A stretch of 64,000 bases of DNA from Owenia fusiformis (lineage: Eukaryota > Annelida > Polychaeta > Sabellida > Oweniidae): positions 36,943,425 to 37,007,424 of the forward strand of contig CAIIXF020000010.1 in assembly GCA_903813345.2 (NCBI GenBank), in the 5' to 3' direction. Below, one piece after another: positions 33,201 through 42,730 of the stretch. Numbering within the stretch: position 1 is the first letter of the stretch; the number at the start of each line of letters is the position of its first letter. The notes below the pieces were generated by a model that worked only from the letters and a program-made list of their open reading frames with translations, did not search any database and had not been told where the DNA came from. Position numbers and translations under genes: made by a program.

Positions 33201-36149
33201 CTTTTGAAAGAAGGCGGCCATTTTGAAAAAAAATTTGAAAAATGGCCGCCATTTTAACATATTTTACTATAACTCGAAAAGTAGTGAAGCGATTTTGTTC
33301 ATATTTGGTATGTGAATACTGTAAGCATGGCACACTGTCTAATGACACTTTTTAAGGCGGTCATTTTTCAAAATGGCCGCCATTTTAACGTATTTCACTA
33401 TAACTCGAAAAGTAGTGGAGCGATTTTGTTTATATTTGGTATGTAAATACTATAAGCAAGGCACACTGTCTTATGGCAGTTTTGGTAGAAGGTGGCCATT
33501 TTGAAAAATGGCCGCCATTTTAAAAAATGGCCACCTTTTTAACGTTTTTTACTATAACTTGAAAAGTAGTGGAGCGATTTTGTTCATATTTGGTATATGA
33601 ATACTATTAGCATGGCACATGGTCTAATGACACTTTTGGTAGAAGGCGGCCATTTTGAAAAATGGCTCCCATTTTTGCTATATACTTTGTTTGTAAAAAT
33701 CCCATCCATGGCTGTTCGATGGGATTCGCTACGCTTTGGCATTGCCGTTGTTCTGGTTAAGGCAACACAAAAAGAGAAAATGAAAAATGGAGGCTAATTT
33801 TAATGCAATGCACAATAAGCAACATGAGGAAAAACATAATTCTGAAGCTGAAAAACTTTCAAAAAGTTTCAAAATATTTTTGTTAAAGGTGTAATAACCC
33901 TGCTAATGGTAGATATGAACAACTAGGCTAAAGCTGTTTTTATTGTGTTATTTTTCTCCCACTTCAATATTCACATAAAAGAAGCTTAGTAGTATTTGAT
34001 TATGCATTTAACATATTTCCAAAGTTTTTTTTGTACTTATTTCTTCTTAAATACACATAATATCCACTTTAATGTGCTATGGTTTGAAATTAAGGCACTC
34101 ACAATTATAGTACTATACTGTTCAATTCGGTAAAAAAACGACTGCATCATACAACCTGTCCGGGGTACTATACTGTTCAATTCTATTTTGCCAATTGTTG
34201 TTTTTCAGTACATAAAGAGCAAAAGAAGAAACTCCCCTCTACCCGTGTCGGGGCAAACTTTGATCATGCAACAACATCAGATCAGCAATGGCTGCCATCT
34301 TTTGGTGGAGTCTGGACTCATGGAAAACGTTCTGACACAAAGTAAGAAATGCCTCCTATAAATCAACTTTCTGTTCTAAGGGGCCTTTTTTCTTCACATT
34401 TATGCATTAGAATTTCGATCAACAGTAAATGTTTTTGCATTCACTGCAAATTGTGGCATACTAATTTGAGCAATAGATGTCACTGTGAAACGCTCATTAC
34501 AATGTTAATTTTCCCAATTAATAGTATTAATCTCACATAGTGTACCTATTGAAGCGCCGAAAGTCAATCCATCCATCCGGCTGTCTAAAATGTTTGTACA
34601 AATGAAAACTTTCATTCACCTAAATTTTAGATATGTTAGAGGAGATTCCATAATTTTTAAATGTACAAACAGAACATTGCTCACAATTTCATGTAGAGGA
34701 ACTTCATAATAAGTAGATAAACTTATCTAAGTAAAGATACTCATTTTAAGCCAGTTTACAATAAAATTCTGATTCAATGATATTCTTATTTCAGACAACA
34801 TTTTCTCCAAAAATATGCCAAGTCTTCTAAAAGGTCGCCCAGTGCTGCAATTGGATCAGCTGAACAAGCAGGTATTTCTTACATGTCTTATAATACATTG
34901 GATGATTTTTAGTTGAGTTGTCCGTCTGCTCATGCTTATTTCACTAATAACTCTCTAAAATAATCTGAATAATCTTGTCTACAGGTTTCCAGCCAAACTG
35001 TTGAAGGGATTCATTTGAAATTCTCAGGGATGTTTCTACCCCTATGAAAGTTTAGAACTGATTAGTTTTTCGGCATTCTGGGTAAACGTTAAGGCGGCGG
35101 TTTTGGATTTTACGTCCTAAAATCCTGTCTGTCAAGGCTTGTCTACAGGTTTCCAGCCAAACCGTTTGACGGATTCATTTGAAATTTTCAGGGATTTTTC
35201 TACCTATGAAAGCCAAGAACTGATTAGTTTTTAGGCAGTCTGGGTAAATGTTAGGGTGGCCATTTTGGATGTTCCGTCCCAAAAACTGTATTCTATTCAA
35301 AGGTGCGATTCTGTTCACTCTGTGACTTGTTATTGTGTTCTTGCAGAAACTGGAACTGAATCGGTGGACACAACAGTACTAAAACCTTACATAAGGAAGC
35401 GACCAAAATTAGAAGTCCAAAGTGAGACTACATCCTCACATTTAAGTTACTCCCATAATTCTCAGCAGAATTTGAATAGAACTCGGGACTCAACCTCAGC
35501 TGACTTCGTGCAGTCTCAGTATGAGGCGCATGGAAATCAATATGGGACACGTGGAAACCAATATGAGACACATGGAACCCAATATGAGACACATGGAACC
35601 CAATATGAGACACATGGAAACCAATATGAGACACATGGATACCAATATGAGACACATGGAAACCAATATGAGACACATGGAAACCAATATGAAACACATG
35701 GAAACCAATATGGGACGCATGGAAACCAATATGGGACATATGGAAATTGGACACATACTACTCAATTTGGACCAAATATAACTCAACATGCTTCAAATCC
35801 AACCCAGTATGGGTCAGATTCACTTTTCCCCAAACATAGACCACAAGTACCCTCTAACCCTAAGTCCATGGGATTTCATGGGAAAACCTCAACTGATGCA
35901 TATAACAGAGGATCAAATACACATAATACATATCAATCTAGCTCAATTTCAAATAAATTAACTAAAAAACTGGACACCTATCGTGATATTGAATTTGCTA
36001 ATACTAAACAAAGAAATCCTCAAGAGAGATTTCACAAAAAGCCACATGGATTTTTGGAGAAATCTCAGAAATTTTCCATAACATCAGAAAAACTCCACAA
36101 AGGTACAACTCATGGGGAATTAAAACCATATACACGAAAGAAAAAATAA
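18216..36149 (+). CDS. CENATAC: CENATAC (CCDC84) minor-spliceosome factor, 10 exons, 605 aa
   Basis: Nuclear protein that in vertebrates supports splicing of AT-AC minor (U12-type) introns. Exons: 18216-18347, 19755-19918, 20384-20482, 20757-20823, 21222-21275, 22296-22451, 32081-32213, 34209-34341, 34795-34871, 35347-36149; all GT/AG and phases sum to 1818 nt. Two zinc-finger-like units: C11/C14/H24/H29 (FCEICRLN...HLYSNHH) and C70/C73/H96/H102 (WCYFC...EHLTSTDH). Further hallmarks are TGATPPWLLG, IGPTLDDF and LPSTRVGANFDH followed by WLPSFGGVW, all collinear with human CCDC84. Human CCDC84 ends about where exon 9 ends; here exon 10 adds about 267 residues with eleven QYETHGN-type heptads (396-472) and related basic motifs KPYIRKR and KPYTRKKK at its two ends. 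Intron 6 is 9.6 kb and hosts a cGAS-like gene. The exon 1 donor (AAG|GTACAG) is slightly weak. Confidence 0.92.
19246..19385 (+). repeat. Intact copy of a dispersed repeat (empty site for the 23-kb transposon)
   Basis: The run gacactagaaaaataagaag, ggccataaggctattttgac, ccacagagaaagacaatgaa and tgttttctgttggttaggta is uninterrupted here. The same segments occur at 23146-23181 and 25765-25878, split by the 2.58-kb element. In CENATAC intron 1. Confidence 0.75.
21644..22105. mobile_element. Mariner-like MITE, ~460 bp, TA-flanked
   Basis: About 90-bp inverted arms: the left begins atacacagattgacacaaaa, the right (reverse complement) atacagggtgacagaaagaa. Both contain ccaccca and tctcaataatgawgg. 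A ta lies at each outer boundary, consistent with the Tc1/mariner TA target. No ORF. Located in CENATAC intron 5. Confidence 0.65.
22425..22483 (+). repeat. 41-bp tandem duplication across the CENATAC exon 6 donor
   Basis: Gaaggtttaactaacata occurs at 22425-22442 (inside exon 6, encoding EGLTNI) and again at 22466-22483 (intron 6), with the true donor CAG|GTATGT between. The second copy lacks the donor (agactacatgaat), so it is a dead exon-end duplicate. Confidence 0.8.
23182..25764. mobile_element. 2.58-kb transposon with ~300-bp terminal inverted repeats and TAA target-site duplication
   Basis: Ends tcactggggrgtatcgtgat on both sides; the arms (about 23182-23490 and 25455-25764) are collinear over roughly 300 bp with scattered mismatches. 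Taa precedes and follows the element, and the flanking host repeat is intact at 19246-19385 (empty site). A 3-bp TWA-type duplication suggests a PIF/Harbinger-like origin. Subterminally, gatgcaacaacacc recurs several times and its first occurrence makes a 27-bp palindrome. The interior holds smaller hairpins (24262-24413) around gtaaacc/ggtttac and no recognisable transposase, so it is probably non-autonomous. It lies in CENATAC intron 6. Confidence 0.8.
24262..24610. repeat. Hairpin repeats inside the 23-kb transposon
   Basis: Arms 24265-24322 and 24358-24413 pair (caattgtagacctctccatt ... gaccccttgggaggtcaaca), and diverged copies of the same 'tactgttgaccgctac' and 'tatacctc' blocks follow to about 24610 and precede at 23925-23965. 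Probably older nested MITEs. Confidence 0.55.
25880..27180. other. CENATAC intron 6 between the transposon and the cGAS-like gene
   Basis: No exon or conserved gene recognised. The phrase tgataaactataaa occurs twice near 26063 and 26100 as a short direct repeat. It includes the sequence downstream of the cGAS-like gene, where a polyadenylation site would be expected but none was confidently chosen. Confidence 0.4.
27192..28315 (-). repeat. 114-bp coding minisatellite in the tail of the cGAS-like gene
   Basis: About ten units encode PPTPHSSQTIPSES, then either STSTYSMEPSVFENN (type A) or KGSPHSMEPNVCEDN (type B), then SQLYSEKEG. The 5' part alternates A and B as a 228-bp higher-order unit; the 3' part is only B. 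The last unit lacks one proline codon and continues past the in-frame TAG. Because 114 is a multiple of three, long antisense and shifted frames also stay open; these are shadows. Confidence 0.9.
27372..29915 (-). CDS. cGAS-like receptor / Mab-21-family nucleotidyltransferase, intronless, with C-terminal 38-aa repeats
   Basis: The start at 29915 has a strong Kozak context (caccATGG); an upstream in-frame ATG at 29951 is less likely. The product is 847 residues. Residues 1-36 are a Ser/Arg/Glu-rich leader (ESRSS repeats). The nucleotidyltransferase core has NGS (108-110) followed by E122 and D124 (FPNEIDF), and a third acidic residue D256 in VTDIDLTF, so the metal-binding triad appears intact. 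RLRWGKSFYEKPHLR and HHRIILKGLKYILSQ match the Mab-21/cGAS C-lobe. No zinc-ribbon cysteine/histidine insert was evident. The family makes cyclic (oligo)nucleotide second messengers on nucleic-acid sensing; some members are inactive. From about residue 545 the chain is 38-residue repeats of two alternating types. The frame ends at TAG (27372-27374), where sister repeats have CAG; without it, reading would continue 61 codons to TAA at 27189. Nested antisense in CENATAC intron 6. Confidence 0.82.
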   Translation of the reverse strand: MESRSSESRSSESRSSESRRRESRSIDSSSDSSSSDCPEWLIKNTLTANEEQQLSHHVTEIHNLAKLKHSQEDLDSHVEYIRTEVIQPILDKFNKMHPALAVDDMLLNGSMSNRSKIEFPNEIDFVLPMALSRYVLISPTDSDVEDYQPGQLDVKIPDDPHTDLLNLTKEHPKLMEYGNSLDPEYLTESIIYKVVAECLSQLHTEGVLIYKGRENLENKSAESYELGEKEVILDEGPHGPCVNLRMWGPLCVTDIDLTFCLKILNIPQLPYTEDTFYMVLPMRLRWGKSFYEKPHLRASRIDDHHRIILKGLKYILSQCEKALVDKIKFYSHALFTIIRNHQEQCDNSEHDPSLAKCYCDISYNISKLGLRSLEKTTNVDLSKKCLEDLCDIDCPDMYICKSGDHGIIIATRIFLLAVYILPELLKSTRISSPEFYSEYLKLVFKECKLEYWKQYVLHYPFSTLTSGEREAIASIQDMEELYEYDFGYYDDSFAVDTERILSRLKPKITSLQSNVQSHSSEPRVSEANTELHCNNREPISLLSQTIPSESSTSTYSMEPSVFENNSQLYSEREGPPTPHSSQTIPSESKGSPHSMEPNVCEDNSQLYSEKEGPPTPHSSQTIPSESSTSTYSMEPSVFENNGQLYSEREGPPTPHSSQTIPSESKGSPHSMEPNVCEDNSQLYSEKEGPPTPHSSQTIPSESSTSTYSMEPNVLENNSQLYSEKEGPPTPHSSQTIPPESKGSPHSMEPNVCEDNSQLYSEKEGPPKPHSSQTIPSESKGSPHSMEPNVCEDNSQLYPENEGPPTPHSSQTIPSESKGSPHSMEPNECEDNSQLYSEKEGPPTPHSS
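30709..31116. repeat. Two adjacent hairpin elements
   Basis: First hairpin 30709-30845: atcctatgattttgaggaat pairs with the complement at 30825-30844, with a loop of gagagcgaagcgaacgag. Second, 30853-31116: atcctacacttacaaggagt and its inverted partner at 31085-31116 enclose three copies of ggagtatatcgtcacratat, each nearly self-complementary. MITE-like; no coding. Confidence 0.7.
31318..31612 (+). mobile_element. tRNA-derived SINE
   Basis: The head has a pol III box A (tggctcagggg, 31327-31337) and box B (ggtttgattcc, 31370-31380) at tRNA spacing, then about 200 bp of tRNA-unrelated body and an AT-rich end near atattatatagataaata. It is not a functional tRNA: the acceptor ends do not pair cleanly and no anticodon arm was convincing. 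In CENATAC intron 6, about 0.5 kb before exon 7. Confidence 0.7.
32254..33760 (+). repeat. Dispersed repeat with (CGTC)n tract and seven or more ~175-bp internal units
   Basis: Begins ttatcccatcgaacgaagtt 41 bp after CENATAC exon 7, followed by about 100 bp of cgtc/cgta microsatellite. Internal units carry gtagtggagcgattttgttc, tatgtgaatactataagcat and ggcggccattttgaaaaatg. Ends with gctacgctttggcattgc. The same two ends, inverted, bound 2585-3364. Class unknown. Confidence 0.8.
34974..35290 (+). repeat. Two tandem ~164-bp repeat units before CENATAC exon 10
   Basis: Cttgtctacaggtttccagc and gaactgattagttttt occur in the same order in both halves (starting about 34974 and 35138). The second copy overlaps an apparent upward extension of the exon 10 frame, which is intronic because the acceptor is at 35346. 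Confidence 0.8.
35517..35747 (+). repeat. 21-bp coding minisatellite in CENATAC exon 10 (11 units)
   Basis: Eleven consecutive heptads of the form QYETHGN (variants QYEAHGN, QYGTRGN, QYETHGY, QYGTYGN). Outer units are more diverged than inner ones, as expected for an array growing from its centre. Tyrosine/glutamine/histidine-rich and probably disordered. Confidence 0.93.
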
Positions 36150-36157
36150 AAATCTTT

Positions 36158-36163
36158 AATAAA
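36158..36163 (+). terminator. Polyadenylation signal of CENATAC
   Basis: AATAAA nine bases after the stop codon; another AATAAA overlaps the stop itself (36145-36150). Implies a very short 3' UTR, ending before the minisatellite at 36226. Confidence 0.5.
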
Positions 36164-36225
36164 TGAGATAATGCTTTGTACTTTATATGATTGTGATTAG
36201 CCATCTAGGGAATTCATGTTGAATG

Positions 36226-36325
36226 TTGTAGATGTAGGCCAGCCCCTAAAACTAAATTTAGGCCCTTATGACTTGATTTAGGCTTCAACAGCTGTAGATT
36301 TAGGCCCTTTACTGCCACTGTACTC
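36226..36325. repeat. Small cluster of the gtagatttaggccc minisatellite
   Basis: About four diverged units (gatgtaggcc, aatttaggccctta, gatttaggctt, agctgtagatttaggccc). Same motif as the large array at 41685-42165, on the other side of the 5-kb foldback nest. Confidence 0.7.
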
Positions 36326-36531
36326 CTGGTATATTTCACGAGTTTTAATTTTACCAATTTTGATCAAGCACAATATCGCGACTATTAAATTTTGTGGATT
36401 TTACAAGTTTAAATTTCATTATTCTCTGGAGTCCCATTCTGAACTTTTCCGTAAATCTTTGCCGAAAATAATTTACGATAGGACTTCTATACGGAAAAAG
36501 TTTAAAACCAATTCTGAATTACTGTAAAACG

Positions 36532-36979
36532 GGTATTGTTAGCGAGGGGTAATTGTTAGCGATCACTATAGTTTCGCTAAAAATTCAATTCGCTAAAATA
36601 AACCGGGTTAAAATAAACCGGGCGCTAAAATTTGCAAATTCCCGTGAAACTACATGAATACTAGTATTTAAGGAGCTTTTCGTTCAGTGCTCGACCGAAA
36701 AATCAATGATTTTAAATGCTACCGTGATTTTGTGATTAGTCAGATGAGATTACAGTAGTTTGGACCAATACCATGTGCGTTAGAAGTATTACATTTTGAT
36801 AATTCCTCTGTCATGTCCGTTATTCATTCTTCTGCCATAAATGATAAAATTTCTCATGCATTTCGCTAATTTGATTTTTTAAAGATTAATCTTCATTTCG
36901 CTAAAATTTCCCGCTCTAAAACCCCCTAAAATTGAAAAATCGCTAAAATTTCCCGGTGTCAAAATTACCCGTTTTATAG
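36532..36979. mobile_element. 448-bp MITE with TA target duplication
   Basis: TIR ctgtaaaacgggtattgtta / ctataaaacgggtaattttg, flanked by ta on both sides (36530-36531, 36980-36981). It splits the left arm of the outer foldback, so it is younger. The interior repeats 'ttcgctaaaat' and 'cccggtt' motifs. Confidence 0.7.
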
Positions 36980-37256
36980 TATTCCCTAAACTTGTCCTAA
37001 CCAGGGAAGTCGTCTTCTGTTTTTAATGTCGCAAAACTAGAGCGATTTGGACAATGATCTTGCCACGATGTCCTTGGATTTTCAAAAAATTGTAGCACCC
37101 TTGACAAAATTACTTCTTATTTCATGAATATTCGGAGATATATAAAATGTTATGTATGAGCATGGAACAATTGAAATTGGGTTTCTAAATCATCAACATT
37201 TGTAATATAATATAATACTTGCATTCTGCTATATTATTTTGATTACATCAAATCGT

Positions 37257-37996
37257 AAAGGATAGGTATCGATATGGAGAACTGAATTCAACGATGTTTT
37301 TCTCTTAAACCAATCATTGAAAACATTCTGTAAAAAAACATGGTATTTTATGTAATGTTGACTGATTGACAACAATTTAATGTGAAAATTATTTAGAAAT
37401 ATTTTATATAACTGTTTTTGTTAACATTTTTGTTTTTTTGTGCAGTTGTTTTTGCTCCTTTCTACCAATTCTTGAGAATGAAATAAAATGTCTTTAAGTT
37501 TCCGAACCTTGTTGGAACAAAATAGCATATACAACATGTTTTTAGACCTCTCAATATTAAAGTTATACAAAGCAATTTTTGGTTGATTTTAAAAAAGTAT
37601 TCGAAAAATTAAAACAAAATCCTCCCGAAATAGATAAAAATCAAGAAAAACCTTTTATTTCATTAACAAGATACTTTTTTAAAATCAACCAAAATTTCCT
37701 TTGTACAATAACAATATTGAGAGACCTAAACATGTTGTGTTTATGTCATTTTGTTCCAATGAGGTTCGGAAAGATGTTTCATTTCACTCTGGAAACATGA
37801 TACCAAGAACAAAACAAGTGTTTGAAGTGTTTTTTAAAACAATATAGATGAAAGTATGTATATCTATTTCAAATTATATTGTTACCATTCAAAAGATGGC
37901 CATTAAATTGACAATTTGTAAGATTTTCAGAAAATTTTGATGACTGGTTTAAGAGAAACGTGTGTTCAAAAAGTTCGCCATATCAATACCCATTCT
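37257..37996. repeat. 740-bp foldback element with ~330-bp arms
   Basis: Left arm (ggtatcgatatggagaac, ttctcttaaaccaatcattg, ttccgaaccttgttggaac, gacctctcaatatt, ttggttgattttaaaaaagt) mirrors the right arm in reverse order (ttttttaaaatcaaccaa, aatattgagagacct, gttccaatgaggttcgg, gactggtttaagagaa, ccatatcaatacc). The central 60 bp is the loop. A 73-codon ORF lies across the loop and is not meaningful. Confidence 0.8.
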
Positions 37997-38002
37997 TTAC
38001 TA

Positions 38003-41000
38003 CAGGTAAATAGGTTTTAGTAGATGGGTTAACTGCATTTTAGGGGGTCTGGACTTCAATCTATGATGCAAACGTTTCCTTTGACATGAGAGTACCTTAG
38101 GAACTTAGAAACAAATACATCCAAAGACACACGCCAGGTGGCGCTTTATATGGGAAATATTCACATTTTTCAAAATGGCCGCCAAAAATACAACGGAGAC
38201 AATATATTTTATTCTATGCATGCTATAATGATACGATTGGTGCCTAAATATACATTTTGTGGGTGATGAATCAATTTAGTATGGGTTTGAGTCTTGAAAA
38301 TTAGGAACTTCCTCTTTATATCTAAAAATTATGCCTTTTTCAAAATGGCTGCCAGAGATGTAAGAAAGATGATATCTTCACTTGTATGCATGCTACAATT
38401 AGTAAGATTGATGTCCAAGTATACATTAATGGGTGGTAGAATCCATTTGATAAGATTTATAGTCTTTATTTTTCCAACGAAGAAAGTTCAGTGGGGATAT
38501 AGTGAAGCCCTACGTCCGTCAGTCTGTCAGTCCATCGTCTGTCTTATGTATGCTTTTGCAATTATTTTCAGATTTCTTCAAAGTATGGCCATATGTACTC
38601 AATTAAATTGAAGATAGTGTTAATTTTATGATTGATGCCTCGGAAAATTCAAAATGTCCCAGAGAAGGAGCTGATTAGCTATTACTTACTAGATATGTCG
38701 TCAAGGTATGGTTACATTATGTTAATCAAATTTTTATTGTCTAAATATGATTTTTAGCATTGACTAAATGGTCACCAAAATGTTTAAATCAGCAGAAATT
38801 CTGATATTGTACTGTATGTCTATTAGTTAACAAACATTTTCACTTTTTATTGAAAATGTATGCCTTTTTCTCAATGGCAAATCTCAATTAAAAAAAATTA
38901 TATCTAACAAGGGCTCTTAAACTTCTTCAAAAGCAGAATAGTTTGAAAGTGTAGTTTTGAATAGCAATTTGCGATGACGGAAACTATGCTGAAAACAATG
39001 GATAGCATGGGAGATGTGGTTTTAAACTTCAGCGCATTTCAAATGCCGTCCCTTCTAAGTAATTGTTGATATAAAGTGAAGAAACTTTTGATATGTTTTA
39101 ATTGAGAAAAACAAGATCATCTTTTTACAAAATAAGCTTAACATTTAAAAAAAGTGCCGGTGGGATCCTAATCCATAATTTTCCAGAAAGTTGAATTCAT
39201 ATTTTACAATCATGGGGACTTCACTTGAAATAAAACACATTTTTAAATGTTCAAATGAGAAAATAAGAACATTTTTCTCAATATTCACAATATTCAGTGC
39301 TGTATGTGTATACATACATTTTTTTCAAAATGGTTGCCAATCAACAACAAGCTTAATAGTTTGTTGTTTGGATAAGTGGAAGACTCGGTAAACAGAGACA
39401 TCGTCCATGATTTGGTCAGAGGAGATGAAGAGGGTTTTGCAAATAATATGCAGCCCTTGAAATCTATTCCGATCTTCAAATTTTCTCTCGCCAGAAGGTT
39501 TCTGGCCCTTTCTAACTAGGTACATATGTATGTCTGTCCTGCATGTTTTCTATCTATCACATTTCTCTCTTATGTATGTTGCATTGCAACAACTAAAGTT
39601 GCACTACCATTGCAGACGCATGTTTATTGCAAGTTATTAAAGAGACTCTTTCTGGTGAATTTGAGTAAAGAGAACATTGAAAAATAAATAAACAAGGCAA
39701 AAACGATTCTTTTTAAGGGTCACAATTCAATTAGCTAGATACGAGTAGTAACAATCTTTATTTTTGTCATCAAAAATTCAAAATTCAGTCTCACTGATGT
39801 TGAATTTGGAATCGTCATGAAGAAATACATCAAGAAATGTGGTTTTGAGACCGTCAGCTTTAAATTGGATTTTCTTCGAAAATGTGACATGTAGGTCAGG
39901 GAGATTCCCCATAGTCCCCATGTTGAAATATTTTAATTTGTACAACTATCAGAAAAAGAGTAATATGAAATGTGAACCACTAAAAATTAAGAATATTAAA
40001 GTTTAAGGGAACTTTGTAATACCCTGCAATGTTACTTCACCCGAATTAACCACCTGGTGGGGAAAATGGTAACTACCTACTTGCATCTGAGTAATTAAAT
40101 AGATTTTACATTCCAAAAAATGTACATTTTGAAGAATTTTATGAAATAGTATGCCCAGAAGCAAAGAAATATTTAGCAAAGATACAATTTTCGTTAGCAA
40201 AGATACAATCTTTGATAGCAAAGGTACAATCTTTGTTAGCAAAGATACAATCTTTGTTATATTTTCAGCTGCATATATTTCCAATATAAAGTGAAAACTA
40301 TAATCTCACAAGACCTAATGAAATTGATTCTCCTACCATATAAATATAAATCTTGACACCACTCGTATCAGTGTGGCATGCACCGATGTGAAGATATCAT
40401 CATTGTTATATTTCTGGTGGCTATTTTTAGAAACACATAATTTCCAATAAAGCGAAAATTCTTAAAATGAAAGACCTATTTAAATGGATTCTACAACCCA
40501 ATATTAATGTATACTTTGACACCACTCTTATTATTGTAGCATGCGTAGAAGCGAAGATATCTTCTTCGTTATATTTCTGGCAGCCATTTTTAAAAATACA
40601 TATATTTTGAATATAAAATGCAAGTGCTGAATTAACAAGACTCGAAACCAAATTAAATAGATTCTACAACTACATTATGTATTTTTGACATCACTCTTAT
40701 AATTGTAGCATGTACCGAAGCAGCAAAACTATTGTCTCTGATGTATTTTTGGCGGCCATTTTGAAAAATGTGTATATTTCCAATATTAAGCGCCATCTAG
40801 CTTGTGTCTTTGGATATATTTGTTTCTATTGCCCAAAGGTATTTCCATGCCAAAGAGGACATTTTGTAAGGTGAGATATCTTAATTTGTGAGTATTCGTA
40901 AAGTAAGATATCTTCTTTGTTATATTTCTGGCAGTCATTTTGAAAAACGCGTATATTTTGAATATAAAGTTGAAGTTCTTAATTTTCAAGACTCAAGATC

Positions 41001-41263
41001 TAATAAAATAGATTCTACGACTGCATCACTGTATTCTTTGACACCAATCTTTTATTGTAGCATGCACAGAAGCAAAGATATTGTCTCTGATGTATTTTTG
41101 GCGGCCATTTTGGAAAATGTGTATATTTCCAATATAAAGCGCCATCTAGCTTGTGTCTTTGGATAAATTTATTTCTATTGCCCTAAGGTACTTCCATGCC
41201 AAATGGGACATTTGCATCATACAATGAAGTCCAAATGTAACTAACCCATCTACTATTTCCTAG
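38003..41263. repeat. 3.26-kb foldback element with multi-unit arms
   Basis: Left end aaataggttttagtagatgg and the complement of the right end (aaatagtagatgggtta) start collinear inverted arms: tggacttcaatstatgatgc, gagtaccttagg, atccaaagacacacgcc, gcgctttatat and aaaatggccgccaaaaatac. The right arm has several tandem ~190-bp units (gtagcatgcacagaagcaaa ... tggcggccattttg), so arm lengths are unequal. Chromosome-scale 'ggcggccattt' motifs recur here as in the 32-kb repeat. Confidence 0.7.
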
Positions 41264-41684
41264 AAATATACGGAAAAATTGTAAATTTATGACGTTTTAA
41301 AAATATATGGAAAAATTTAGAATTGGCTTTATCGTAAATATATGACAAAGCCGCAAATTAACAATTGAATTTACGTAAGAGTTCAGATTCGGACTCCTGA
41401 ATCCTCAAGCTTTATAAAGTACTGTAAGTGACCTGATGTACAATAATTACACCTACCCAATAACATTTACAATTACTAGATCTTGGTCAGTGACACATGG
41501 CACAATGGACCACCCCAACCTCTATTACACATTCCTTTTCGGTTTAATTTGATCTAAGTGTAAAAGAGACATTGCCGCTAGTATCCCACTTATCACACAA
41601 TAACACTTGACAAATGTTTTAGACACCATGAAAAAAACTATGAGTACAGTATACTAGAATATACATGTATATTATATACAGCTG

Positions 41685-42165
41685 TGGGTTTAGGCCCCTG
41701 CAAATATAAATTTATACCCCTGAAAATGTAAATTTAGGCCCTTACAATTGTATATCTATGCCTCTACAGCTGTAAACTTATGTCCTTACAACTGTAGATT
41801 TAGGCTTCTACAGCTGTAGATTTGGGCCCTTACAATACTGTAGATTTAGGCCTCTACAACACTGTAGATTTATGCCTCTACAGCTGTAGATTCTTGCCCC
41901 CACACAGCTGTAGATTTAGGTTCTTACAACTGTAGATTTAGGCTCCTCTAGCTGTAGATTTAGGCCTCTATAGGCTGTAGATTCCTGCCCCCACACATCT
42001 GTAGATTTAGGTTCTTACAACTGTAGATTTAGGCTCCTCTAGCTGTAGATTTAGGCCTCTATAGGCTGTAGATTCCTGTCCCCACAGCTGTTGATTTAGG
42101 CCCCTACAAAACACCATTTAAGCCACTACAGTTTTGGATTCCTGCATGCCACTACAGCTGTAAAT
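41685..42165. repeat. ~20-bp minisatellite, consensus ctgtagatttaggcccctac
   Basis: About 22 diverged units in one orientation, many with cagctgtag at the junction. Two 80-bp stretches (41910-41995 and 41996-42080) are near-identical higher-order copies containing 'gattcctgcccccacac'. Confidence 0.85.
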
Positions 42166-42730
42166 TAATTCCCTTAACAGCCAAAAATGTGATAAACATT
42201 AAAAATGCATCAATAGAATAATAGAATTAACTTATTGCTAATTTTGAAAAAGTACAACATTTTCTACATCACCCTGCCAATATATCATAGCTACTTGGAT
42301 TTACTAAAAGATGGCAGGGTGTTATTGGAAAGGCATGTAAAGATCATGTTTCCCCGGGGCAAGTAGAATGTGAAGATCAATATTCTCAATGTACAGAACG
42401 AAAAGCCAAAGTTAATGAAAAAGTAGTTCTAAATACATGATGTAGCTCCTTTGAATGCGGTAATTATTTAGTCACTCCTGTTTATTACAAAATAAAGTGA
42501 AAGTTAAACAGTATACAGTTGAATCACTTGTATAAATCATTTACCAAACTATGAATTTATAAAATATAATTTGTCATATCATTAGCGGATGTAGATTAGA
42601 CCTGCTGAGTAAATTTTCTGATCAACTATTATTGCGCACTATTCCTGATAGACGGAAGAAAATCGAAAGTGGAAGGTTTTGAGGAATAATTCGTGTATTT
42701 GGGGCTGGATTAGGCCGAAAGAAAGACAGG

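Larger units (their letters stand above)
36428..41397. mobile_element. 4.97-kb nest bounded by inverted repeats (outer foldback element)
   Basis: Left end ggagtcccattctgaac and right end (reverse complement ggagtccgaatctgaac), with ~100 bp of weaker collinear inverted similarity inwards (ttacgtaaat, ccaattctraat). Inside are a TA-flanked MITE and two further foldback elements. No clear target-site duplication at the outer ends. No coding capacity recognised; short ORFs are chance. Confidence 0.6.

Noticed and set aside
35256-35346. Upstream extension of the CENATAC exon 10 frame to an ATG at 35256
   Set aside because: The extension lies in a tandemly repeated intronic unit; the tcttgcag acceptor at 35346 gives the exact phase needed after exon 9.
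37579-37800. 73-codon plus ORF
   Set aside because: Lies across the loop of a foldback element and reads self-complementary arms.
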